From Nitrospira sp. UBA2082 (GTDB lineage Bacteria > Nitrospirota > Nitrospiria > Nitrospirales > Nitrospiraceae): a DNA stretch of 33,910 nucleotides. Under the pieces are notes generated by a model, which searched no databases, was not told the DNA's origin, and was given only the letters and a program-made list of their open reading frames with translations. The position numbers and the translations under genes were made by a program. Positions 22,329 through 30,083 of this stretch are shown here, in pieces. Position 1 is the stretch's first letter. Each line of letters begins with the position of its first letter. Location of the stretch: the NCBI GenBank assembly GCA_002331335.1, contig DCZO01000004.1, forward strand, positions 95,411 to 129,320, given 5' to 3'.

Positions 22329-23237
22329 ATGATTCCTGGATTTCAAGATCTGGCCACCGGCGCGTTTCAGAGCGGTCTCGCTCAGTTGGATGCTGACCCG
22401 GAGTGGCACGATGATCGTCTGAATCTCGAGGGACCATTCCGACTAAGCTTTCCTGGCGCGAAAGGCTGGGGAGAAGAACTGTTAGTTGCTTCACTCCTCA
22501 AGAGGCACGCTGATGCATCTAGAGCCGCAGTCCAAGTCGTTGCGAGTGAGCAAGTCTGTTCGATCCTGAAGCATGATCCGGCCTTCCTGCCCCAACTTGG
22601 CAAAAGTAATAAGGAGGGTAGATCTCCGTTGGCAATTTTGCGGCATGCACTCATGGGGAAATTGTTAGATGAACGCTTCGTTCCGCTGGCATCACCGGGA
22701 GCCAAGGCATCTTACGGCATCGAGCGTCGCCCGCGTGTCGGAATCGCCTGGGCGAGCGTTCCGGAAGACCATCCTATCTCTGAGAAATCCGTTCCGGTAG
22801 AAAAATTCCTGCCCGTATTGACTGGTATTGATGCTGACTTGATTTCGCTTCAACGGCAGCTTCCGGTCGCAGACCGGAACGGTCTTGCCAAAGAGAGAGG
22901 AGTACGTTTCCTTATTGGAGATGAGATCCTTGATGCAAAGACTGGATCAGATGCCGAGAAATTGGTTGCAGAAGTCCGGGAGCTGGATTATCTGGTGACG
23001 ATCTCAACGACCACAACGCATATCGCTGCCGCCATGGGCATTAGAGTTGAGTTGATTGTGGCTGAGCGCGAGGGCCAGCAATGGTTCTGGCAGGCTCAGG
23101 CCCGCCATGGTAAGTGCTTTTACCCGACGGTCAGGGTCCACCTCGGCGATGGACGGAAGCACGATTGGTGGAAAAGGTCACTTCAATCTCTTCGAGCAGC
23201 TCTGCCGAGCAAAAAGCATGAGTTGGATGGGCGGTGA
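22329..23237 (+). CDS. Glycosyltransferase family 9-like (GT-B) protein, function unknown
   Basis: A protein of about 302 residues whose C-terminal half (RRPRVGIAWASVPEDHPISEK, then SLQRQLPVADRNGL and DYLVTISTTTTHIAAAMGI) follows the nucleotide-sugar-binding half of GT9 heptosyltransferase-like and TPR-linked glycosyltransferases, in which D-x-x-x-S-x-D-T-x-x-x-H-x-A-G-A is typical. Here the Asp is replaced (STTTTHIAAA), so donor binding may be altered. The N-terminal half (GAKGWGEELLVASLLKRH) fits the acceptor side. The start is unsure: ATG 22329 has only a weak site, and a TTG at 22293 is possible. Base composition looks more AT-rich than in the hydrogenase genes around it, suggesting transfer. 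It belongs to the segment bounded by the two hypD starts. Confidence 0.6.
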   Translation: MIPGFQDLATGAFQSGLAQLDADPEWHDDRLNLEGPFRLSFPGAKGWGEELLVASLLKRHADASRAAVQVVASEQVCSILKHDPAFLPQLGKSNKEGRSPLAILRHALMGKLLDERFVPLASPGAKASYGIERRPRVGIAWASVPEDHPISEKSVPVEKFLPVLTGIDADLISLQRQLPVADRNGLAKERGVRFLIGDEILDAKTGSDAEKLVAEVRELDYLVTISTTTTHIAAAMGIRVELIVAEREGQQWFWQAQARHGKCFYPTVRVHLGDGRKHDWWKRSLQSLRAALPSKKHELDGR

Positions 23238-23366
23238 ACAGGCATTTGGCTGTGGAAGTCGCAGGACGCATAACATCACGCTACGGTAGAGCAAAAAACA
23301 GCCTCGCTCCTTGGCGCTCAGCGAATCGCGGAATGATGTCGCGCAACGAAGTTCATAAAGGTCACA

Positions 23367-23413
23367 GTCATGAAGTACGTGGATGAATTTCGAGATCGCG
23401 CGGTGGCGGCGGC
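23367..23413 (+). repeat. hypD translation start, right copy of the duplicated 47 bp
   Basis: The functional copy, containing the hypD ATG at 23370. It is 41 of 47 bases identical to 21431-21477. Together the two copies bracket a 1.9-kb segment holding brnT, its antitoxin and the GT9-like gene. Confidence 0.85.
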
Positions 23414-24482
23414 GCTGGCGGAGCGGATCAAGCAGATCGTGCGCCGGCCTTGGACGATCATGGAGGTCTGTGGGGGACAGACCCATTCGATCGTGCGGTT
23501 CGGGCTGGACAGTCTGCTGCCCAAAGACCTCACGCTCGTCCATGGGCCCGGCTGCCCGGTGTGCGTGACGCCGATCGGGCTGATCGATGACGCGGTCCGG
23601 CTTGCGCGACAGCCAGGAGTAATTCTCTGCTCGTTCGGCGATATGTTACGCGTGCCGGGATCTCAGGGCGATCTCTTCGGCGCCAAGGCAGACGGCGCGG
23701 ATGTCCGGATCGTCTATTCGCCGTTGGATGCGCTCGAAGTGGCTCGCGCGAATCCCAACCGTGAAATCGTCTGTTTCGCCGTGGGATTCGAGACGACTGC
23801 CCCGCCCTGGGCGATGGCCGTGGTCCAGGCAAAGGCCTCGAAGCTCACGAACTTCAGCCTGCTGGTGGCCCATGTGCTGGTGCCGCCGGCGATGGAGGCG
23901 ATCCTGTCGTCACCCCAGAATCGGATTCAGGGCTTTCTCGCCGCCGGCCACGTCTGCACAGTGATGGGGTATGAGGAATACGATGCCATCGCGGCGAAGT
24001 ATCGAGTCCCGATTGTCGTGACGGGATTCGAGCCGGTGGATGTGCTTGAGGGCATCGCCATGCTGGTCAGTCAGCTGGAGGCGGGGAAGGCTGAAGTCGA
24101 AAACCAATATGTCCGATCGGTCAGCCGGGAAGGGAATCGGCAGGCGCAAGCCATCGTGGACGAGGTCTTCGAACCGGCGCTTCGTGCTTGGCGTGGGATC
24201 GGTGAAATCCCGCGTAGCGGTCTCCAGATTCGCTCCGCCTATGCTGCTTTCGACGCGGCGGTGCGCTTCCGAGACGTGCTTGCCTCGTTCGGTCCTGCCG
24301 CACAGGAAGATCCGGAGTGTCAAAGCGGATTGGTGCTTCAGGGTTTGCTCAAACCAATGGACTGTCCGGCCTTCGGATCCAAATGTACGCCGGAGCGGCC
24401 GTTGGGCGCGCCGATGGTCTCAAGCGAAGGGGCCTGTTCCGCGTATTATCGATACCGGGGCCAAGTTACTCGTGAAGCGTGA
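23370..24482 (+). CDS. hypD: Hydrogenase iron-centre assembly protein HypD
   Basis: A 370-residue FeS protein that, with HypC, builds the Fe(CN)2CO unit. Family motifs: MEVCGGQTHSIV with Cys34, HGPGCPVCVTP with both Cys, GFETTAPPWA, and the C-terminal [4Fe-4S] ligands in MDCPAFGSKC, then SSEGACSAYY. Length is normal, and all key cysteines are kept, so the gene appears functional despite the inserted block upstream. The ATG at 23370 has AAAGG about ten bases before it. The first 44 bases of the gene are duplicated, with divergence, at 21434-21477. Confidence 0.94.
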   Translation: MKYVDEFRDRAVAAALAERIKQIVRRPWTIMEVCGGQTHSIVRFGLDSLLPKDLTLVHGPGCPVCVTPIGLIDDAVRLARQPGVILCSFGDMLRVPGSQGDLFGAKADGADVRIVYSPLDALEVARANPNREIVCFAVGFETTAPPWAMAVVQAKASKLTNFSLLVAHVLVPPAMEAILSSPQNRIQGFLAAGHVCTVMGYEEYDAIAAKYRVPIVVTGFEPVDVLEGIAMLVSQLEAGKAEVENQYVRSVSREGNRQAQAIVDEVFEPALRAWRGIGEIPRSGLQIRSAYAAFDAAVRFRDVLASFGPAAQEDPECQSGLVLQGLLKPMDCPAFGSKCTPERPLGAPMVSSEGACSAYYRYRGQVTREA

Positions 24483-24517
24483 AGGTTATCTCGTGGGGGA
24501 AGAGTTGCGGGTTCCGT

Positions 24518-24563
24518 GTTTCAAGTTTCGGTAACTCGAACCCCCCAACCCGAAACTCGAAAC
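24518..24563 (+). other. Hairpin in the hypD-hypE spacer
   Basis: GTTTCAAGTTTCGG (24518-24531) and CCGAAACTCGAAAC (24550-24563) are 14-base arms with one mismatch around an 18-base loop. It lies within the 114-bp gap between hypD and hypE, and could be a partial terminator, an RNA processing site or a small dispersed repeat. Confidence 0.6.
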
Positions 24564-24596
24564 TTTGACCTCGGGATCCCGATACGAAAGACGACC

Positions 24597-25652
24597 ATGA
24601 GCAACAGTAAATCCTTTGAGCCTGCGTGTCCTTTACCCGCTTCGAAAATGAAGACGGTACAGCTTGCGCACGGCGGCGGCGGGCGGCTCATGCAGGACCT
24701 GATTCAAGAGGTGTTCGTCCGAGCGTTCGACAATTCGATGCTCGCGCCCTTGCACGACGGTGCCACCTGGCCGGTGGAGAAAGGCACGTTGGCCTTCACC
24801 ACGGATTCTTACGTCGTGCGGCCGCTGTTCTTTCCGGGCGGCGACATCGGCAGTCTCGCGGTCCATGGCACGATCAACGATCTCGCGATGTGCGGCGCGA
24901 AGCCGTTGTACCTCAGTGCGGGATTCATTCTGGAAGAAGGGCTGAGTCTGGATGTGCTCCAGCAAGTCGTGAACTCGATGGCCAAGGCGGCGCAGGCAGC
25001 CGGGGTGTCGATCGTCACGGGGGACACGAAAGTCGTCGATCGGGGTAAGGGCGACGGGATCTTCATCAACACAGCCGGCGTCGGGCTGGTTCCGTCCGGC
25101 GTCCGTGTATTGCCGACGTTAATCCGGCCTGGTGATGCGATCCTTGTCAGCGGTGATCTTGGTTCCCATGGCGTGGCCGTGTTGAGCGTGCGGGAAGGGC
25201 TGATGTTTTCCGGCGACGTCACAAGCGATTCAGCCCCGTTGCATGAGGTGGTAGGCGACCTCATCGAGAGCGGGATCGAGATTCATTGCCTGCGGGATCT
25301 GACTAGGGGCGGGCTTGCGAGTGCGCTGAATGAACTGGCCGTGGCGGCGAAGGTCGGCATGGCGATCGACGAATCCGCTGTTCCCGTGCTGGAACCAGTG
25401 CGTGGCGCCTGCGAGCTGCTGGGCCTCGATCCCCTCTATGTGGCGAATGAAGGACGGTTCGTTGCCATGGTGCCTGAATCACAGGCCGAAACGACGCTGG
25501 CCGTGATGCGCCGCCATGCAGTGTCCGGTCAGGCAGCTCGGATCGGCACCGTCACGGATCGCCATGCTCCGCCGGTCGTCCTGCGGACAGTGCTGGGCAC
25601 GCACCGGATTCTGGATCTGCTATCTGGCGAGCAACTGCCACGCATCTGCTAG
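24597..25652 (+). CDS. hypE: Hydrogenase maturation protein HypE
   Basis: A 351-residue ATP-dependent dehydratase of the PurM/ThiL fold that turns the carbamoyl group received from HypF into thiocyanate on its C-terminal cysteine, donating CN to HypC-HypD. The C-terminus PRIC keeps that cysteine as the last residue (351). Other landmarks: QLAHGGGGRLMQDLI, FTTDSYVVRPLFFPGGDIG, GDTKVVDRGKGDGIF and RDLTRGGLASALNELA. ATG 24597 is preferred over an upstream ATG (24516), because the longer version would translate the hairpin-containing spacer. It is the last hydrogenase-related gene in the window. Confidence 0.94.
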   Translation: MSNSKSFEPACPLPASKMKTVQLAHGGGGRLMQDLIQEVFVRAFDNSMLAPLHDGATWPVEKGTLAFTTDSYVVRPLFFPGGDIGSLAVHGTINDLAMCGAKPLYLSAGFILEEGLSLDVLQQVVNSMAKAAQAAGVSIVTGDTKVVDRGKGDGIFINTAGVGLVPSGVRVLPTLIRPGDAILVSGDLGSHGVAVLSVREGLMFSGDVTSDSAPLHEVVGDLIESGIEIHCLRDLTRGGLASALNELAVAAKVGMAIDESAVPVLEPVRGACELLGLDPLYVANEGRFVAMVPESQAETTLAVMRRHAVSGQAARIGTVTDRHAPPVVLRTVLGTHRILDLLSGEQLPRIC

Positions 25653-25999
25653 CGCACTTCTGTATGAGTGTGTGCATATGCATACAGCGTTCATTCTTCC
25701 TGCTGTTCGCTTGTTCCCACACGCGCGGCGTTTGCCACAGTCGTCGTTCATCATCCGGTACTGTAACTGTCCGTTCGTCCCATAGCCAGCGACCGCGATA
25801 GTGAATACCACTTCGTCCGCTGTGGGCGCATACATCCGGCTCTCCGATGTCTGGGCCGACGGGTCTCATTTTCTTGGCACAGCCCTGCGCCGACGGAGGT
25901 GTTCCTCGGAGGAATGATCCATGCAATTCACAGGTTTATATGGGACTGAATCGAAGGGCTGTGCCGATGATTCCGACCGAAGAGAGCGGTCGCAACCGA
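25653..25999. other. Intergenic gap between hypE and the GH15 gene with two inverted repeats
   Basis: About 350 bp without a convincing gene between convergent genes. CTGTATG-N14-CATACAG (25660-25687) is a 7-bp stem eight bases after the hypE stop and could end the hyp transcript. GGCACAGCCCT (25876-25886) and AGGGCTGTGCC (25955-25965) are perfect 11-bp inverted arms 68 bases apart. No T-run marks either as a classical terminator. Confidence 0.5.
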
Positions 26000-27784
26000 T
26001 CAGAGGACGTCGCTCCAGGGAGGACTGACGGCAAAGGCTGCGTTGATCAGGCCGACATGGGAATACGCTTGGGGGAAATTACCGCACTGAGTGTTCGTGG
26101 ACGGGATGAAATGCTCGGAAAACAACCCCACATGATTGGCCGCGGACAGCACCCGGTTGAGGATGGATCTGGCCTCCGGCATGCGCCCCAGTCGGGCCAG
26201 CGCCTGGGCGATCCAGAAGGAGCAGATGACGAACGCCGCTTCCGGTCTCCCAAAGTCGTCTTCCCGCACATACCGGTAGAAGAATCCCGCTTCTTCGCCG
26301 GCTCGCGGCAGCGCGAGCGCGTGAGTGATCTGCCCCACGGTGGCTTCACAGAGTGGCCGGTTCGGATAGCCCAGAATGGGCAGTTGGGCCAGCGCGGCGT
26401 CGTAGCTGATGTCGGACGGACCGTTCCTGACCGCGCCGTCATGCACGGAACGGAGCAAAGCCTCGGCGGCGTGGATCCTGGCGCTGGTCAGATCGACCGA
26501 GAGCGACGCAAGATATCCGGTCCGTGCGATGCGTTCCAGCCGCTCCAAGCCGGCCCAGCAGAGCAAGTTGGTAAACGCATGTTCGCGCCAACCGTTGCGG
26601 ATTTCCCAAAGGCCCGCGTCGGGCTGGCCGATGCTGCGTATGCAGAGCTTCGCCAAATGGGCCAGGAGTCCGTCGAGATCGCGGGTCCGCAGATCGACAA
26701 ATCGTTCGTCGAAGTAGATGGGCGTGAAGGTCAGTATCATTTCGCCATAGGCGTCGTTCTGGACTTGTTCCGCCGCCTGATTATGGCTGCGGACCGGGAC
26801 GCTGCCCTGATAGCCGGTCCAATTCGCATGCTCCGTTTCCGGGAGAGGCAGGCCCTGGCTCAGCGTGTAGACCGGACGCAGGCGGTCGCGGGAATGTTCG
26901 TGGGTATGCGCGATGTTCAAGAGAAACTTCAGAAAGGCTTCCATCTCTTCGAAGTGGCCCAGGTTATGAAACGCCGTCAACGAAAAATAGGCGTCGCGCA
27001 ACCAGCAATAGCGGTAATCCCAGTTCCGGGCGGCGCCCGGCTGTTCCGGGAGGCTTGTCGTCAGGGCCGCCAAAATGGCGCCGGTGTCTTCGAAGCAGTG
27101 GAGTTTCAACGCGAGGGCGGACCGGATGACCTCGTGCTGGTGCAACAGCGGCACCGAACAGTTCTTGACCCAGGTGCGCCAGTACCGCGTCGTCTGTTCC
27201 AGAAAGTCGTGGCTGACTTTGACCAGGTCGTCCTCGATACCGAGTCCCCAGGTCAGGCCGAAATAGAATTTCTGCGTCAGGGCAACCGGCGTCTCTTCGC
27301 AGAGGTACGTCAGCGGCATGTTGGTCAGCAGGCGGAGCGGCTCGCCGCGAATCTCGTATCGGAGATGGTTACTGCCCCGCACGGGCTGAACGGGCCTCTT
27401 GTCCCAACCGGATACCGGACGGCAGCTGACGCGGATGGCCGGGGCACCCTGGAGCGGCTCGACCAGTCTGAAGAGCGCCGCCGGCCGATAGATCCGGCCG
27501 TACTGTTCAAACCGAGGGCAGAAGTCGGTGATCTGGAAGGCGTCACCGTTCGGCAAGGCGACCGTCGTCAGCAGAATATTCGTGTTGGGCAGGTAGCGTT
27601 GTTGGATGGTAGAATCTGTGGCCGAGGCCGCGCTCGTGATGGCGAACTGTCCGCCATCCGGATCGAGCAGCCGGCCGAACACGGGCGGACTATCCGGTCT
27701 GGGCGCGCACATCCATTCGACGGCGCCGCTCATGCCGATCAGCGCCGAGAGATGGCAATTCCCGATAAGTCCGTACCGATACAT
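26000..27784 (-). CDS. Glycoside hydrolase family 15 protein (glucoamylase/trehalase-like)
   Basis: A 594-residue cytoplasmic protein (no signal peptide; MYRYGLIGNCHLSALIG) with the GH15 layout: an N-terminal beta-sandwich to about residue 215, then an (alpha/alpha)6 barrel. Active-site blocks are ARNWDYRYCWLRDAYFSL, PDAGLWEIRNG (general-acid Glu) and HVGLFSEHFIP with GNFPQAYSHVGLINAAF (general-base Glu). Bacterial GH15 enzymes hydrolyse alpha-glucans or, in some actinobacteria and archaea, trehalose. Its position back-to-back with otsA/otsB, 49 bp apart, makes trehalose turnover or the supply of glucose for it the likely role, but substrate specificity is inference. Start ATG 27784 gives the standard family N-terminus. 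Confidence 0.9.
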   Translation of the reverse strand: MYRYGLIGNCHLSALIGMSGAVEWMCAPRPDSPPVFGRLLDPDGGQFAITSAASATDSTIQQRYLPNTNILLTTVALPNGDAFQITDFCPRFEQYGRIYRPAALFRLVEPLQGAPAIRVSCRPVSGWDKRPVQPVRGSNHLRYEIRGEPLRLLTNMPLTYLCEETPVALTQKFYFGLTWGLGIEDDLVKVSHDFLEQTTRYWRTWVKNCSVPLLHQHEVIRSALALKLHCFEDTGAILAALTTSLPEQPGAARNWDYRYCWLRDAYFSLTAFHNLGHFEEMEAFLKFLLNIAHTHEHSRDRLRPVYTLSQGLPLPETEHANWTGYQGSVPVRSHNQAAEQVQNDAYGEMILTFTPIYFDERFVDLRTRDLDGLLAHLAKLCIRSIGQPDAGLWEIRNGWREHAFTNLLCWAGLERLERIARTGYLASLSVDLTSARIHAAEALLRSVHDGAVRNGPSDISYDAALAQLPILGYPNRPLCEATVGQITHALALPRAGEEAGFFYRYVREDDFGRPEAAFVICSFWIAQALARLGRMPEARSILNRVLSAANHVGLFSEHFIPSTNTQCGNFPQAYSHVGLINAAFAVSPPWSDVL

Positions 27785-27833
27785 GCTTCTTACCTTAGGC
27801 GATTTTCCGGCTGAAGTAAACGAGAGGTGACGT

Positions 27834-30083
27834 ATGCGATTGTCGCTCCGATTCCTCTTGCCGTTGGCACTGGCGCTCGCCGGCGTGGCCTATGCCGTCA
27901 TCCCGCTCGTCGATACCCTGACCCTGAAATGGTTCGTGCGGGACATCGAGATTCGCGTACAACTCATCGCCGGCACCATGGAGGGTCCGCTCTCTGAGTT
28001 GGTCGCGTCGCAGTCCAAGGCGAAACTGCAGGCCTACTTGCAACGGATCATTCAAGACGAACGGCTCTTCGCCATCGGGTTTTGCGATCGGAATAACCAG
28101 CTCATTTATAAGACGGCGACCTACCCCGATTCGGTTCCGTGCGAACAGGCCGCTGAAGTCAAGAGCGGGCCGACGGCCGTTGTTCGGCTGGCGCAGGGCG
28201 CCGTCCATGTCGCGGCGGTCGGATTGGAGACCGGCGGCCGGCCGTTAGGACGACTGATCCTGCTGCATGACATGAGTTGGGCCGAGCGTCGCAGCAGTCT
28301 CACCAAGTGGTACCTGTTCTATCTGTTTGCCGGTATCGGTGTCGTCATTTCGCTCGTGACCGTCTTGGTCGCGCATTTGAGTTGGCGAGGGTGGGTGCAA
28401 GGTGTGCGGGGCATGCTCCGAGGGGAAGGTTTGATTGGATTGATCCGGGATCAGCAACATAAGCCGGAACTTCAGCCCGTCGCCCAAGACCTCCGCGCCA
28501 TGATCCATGAACTGCAATCGGACAAGCGCATGCGGGATGAACGCCAAATGAGCTGGAAGCCCGCGACACTCAAGATGATCTTGCGGGATCACCTGGCAGG
28601 CGACGAAGTGATGATCGTGTCGAATCGTGAGCCCTATGTCCACAATCGACGCGACCAACAGATCGACGTGCAGGTGCCGGCCAGCGGCGTCGTCACGGCT
28701 CTCGAGCCGATCATGCGAGCCTGTTCCGGAGTCTGGATCGCGCACGGCAGCGGCAGCGGGGACCGCGATGTGGTCGATGCGCGGAACCACGTTCGCGTTC
28801 CTCCCGACGATCCCGCCTACGAGATTCGCCGTATCTGGATGACGTCCGAAGAGGAAGAAGGTTACTACTACGGGTTTGCCAACGAGGGCTTGTGGCCCCT
28901 CTGCCATCTGGCTCATGTCCGCCCCGTGTTTCGATCGTCGGATTGGACCCATTACAAGGCCATCAATGAACGGTTCGCGATGACCATCGTCGAAGAGGCC
29001 AAGACCGACAACCCGGTCGTCCTCATACAGGATTATCACCTGGCACTCGTGCCGAAAATGGTTCGGGATCGTCTGCCTCACGCGACGATCATCACCTTCT
29101 GGCACATTCCCTGGCCGAACCCGGAAAGCTACGCCATCTGCCCTTGGCACCAGGACATTCTTGAAGGGCTGCTGGGCAGCAGCATTCTTGGATTTCACAC
29201 GCGGTTCCATTGCAGTAACTTCATCAAAACCGTGGACCGGTCGCTCGAAACACGGATCGATTGGGACAGTTCCACGATTTCGTACGGTGGAAAGTTGACC
29301 GCCGTGAACCATTACCCCATCTCGATCGAATGGCCCAGCCGGATGTTTCTGGGACAACCTTCCGTACCGGAGTGTCGAACGCAGATCCGTGCAAAGTACG
29401 GTCTGTCCGCTTCCCACCAGGTCGGGATTGGGGTGGAGCGGCTCGACTACACCAAGGGTATCCTGGAACGCTTCCTTGCCGTTGAACGGTTGCTGGAGCT
29501 GCAACCCGAGTGGATTGGGAAATTGTCGTTTCTGCAGCTGGCAGCCCCCAGCCGTTCCAAGATCGACGAATATCAGCATCTCGGACAACAAGTAACGGCG
29601 TTCGCTGATCGCATCAATCGACGGTTTGGGCGAGGGACCTACCAGCCCATCTATCTCATGATCAAACATCATGACCCGGAGGAAATCGCAATCCACTATC
29701 GTGCAGCCGACTTCTGTGTCGTCAGCAGCCTACACGACGGGATGAACCTCGTGGCCAAGGAATTCGTCGCCGCGCGGGACGACGAACAGGGGGTGCTGAT
29801 CCTCAGCCAGTTTACCGGCGCAGCCGCCGAACTGGCGGAGGCGCTCGTGGTGAATCCCTACAATATCGATGAATGCGCCGCCGCTCTGCAGCTGGCGTTG
29901 ACCATGCCTGGGACCGAGCAGCGGGCTCGGATGCGGAGCTTGCGCGGGATCGTGCAGGAGTTCAACGTCTATCGCTGGGCAGGCCGGATGTTGATGGATG
30001 CCGCCCGCATGAGACAACGCGCCCGCGTGCTGCGCCAGACGGGTGGACGGGACGTACGCGCCGCCACAGAGGAGTTCCGATGA
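27834..30083 (+). CDS. otsA: Membrane-anchored trehalose-6-phosphate synthase (GT20) with N-terminal extracytoplasmic module
   Basis: A 749-residue fusion. Residues 257-740 are a GT20 enzyme joining UDP- or ADP-glucose to glucose-6-phosphate: VMIVSNREPYVH, QDYHLALVPKM, FWHIPWPNPE, the donor-site VERLDYTKG with Arg536 and Lys541, and HDGMNLVAKEFVA. The N-terminal 255 residues are not part of ordinary OtsA (about 470 residues): TM helix 5-27, about 130 residues outside the cytoplasm, a second TM helix 159-182, then a HAMP-like linker and a charged helix (about 183-240). This is the architecture of sensor kinases and cyclases, suggesting that an outside signal controls synthesis. ATG 27834 has GAGAGGTG upstream; otsB overlaps by four bases. 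Confidence 0.92.
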   Translation: MRLSLRFLLPLALALAGVAYAVIPLVDTLTLKWFVRDIEIRVQLIAGTMEGPLSELVASQSKAKLQAYLQRIIQDERLFAIGFCDRNNQLIYKTATYPDSVPCEQAAEVKSGPTAVVRLAQGAVHVAAVGLETGGRPLGRLILLHDMSWAERRSSLTKWYLFYLFAGIGVVISLVTVLVAHLSWRGWVQGVRGMLRGEGLIGLIRDQQHKPELQPVAQDLRAMIHELQSDKRMRDERQMSWKPATLKMILRDHLAGDEVMIVSNREPYVHNRRDQQIDVQVPASGVVTALEPIMRACSGVWIAHGSGSGDRDVVDARNHVRVPPDDPAYEIRRIWMTSEEEEGYYYGFANEGLWPLCHLAHVRPVFRSSDWTHYKAINERFAMTIVEEAKTDNPVVLIQDYHLALVPKMVRDRLPHATIITFWHIPWPNPESYAICPWHQDILEGLLGSSILGFHTRFHCSNFIKTVDRSLETRIDWDSSTISYGGKLTAVNHYPISIEWPSRMFLGQPSVPECRTQIRAKYGLSASHQVGIGVERLDYTKGILERFLAVERLLELQPEWIGKLSFLQLAAPSRSKIDEYQHLGQQVTAFADRINRRFGRGTYQPIYLMIKHHDPEEIAIHYRAADFCVVSSLHDGMNLVAKEFVAARDDEQGVLILSQFTGAAAELAEALVVNPYNIDECAAALQLALTMPGTEQRARMRSLRGIVQEFNVYRWAGRMLMDAARMRQRARVLRQTGGRDVRAATEEFR

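Noticed and set aside
25847..27814. 655-codon open frame on the plus strand
   Set aside because: It is antisense to the GH15 gene, whose catalytic blocks are intact on the minus strand. The plus-strand translation has no family motif and is rich in Arg/Gly typical of shadow frames.
28245..29696. 483-codon minus-strand frame
   Set aside because: Antisense to otsA, which has all GT20 motifs. Shadow frame in GC-rich DNA.
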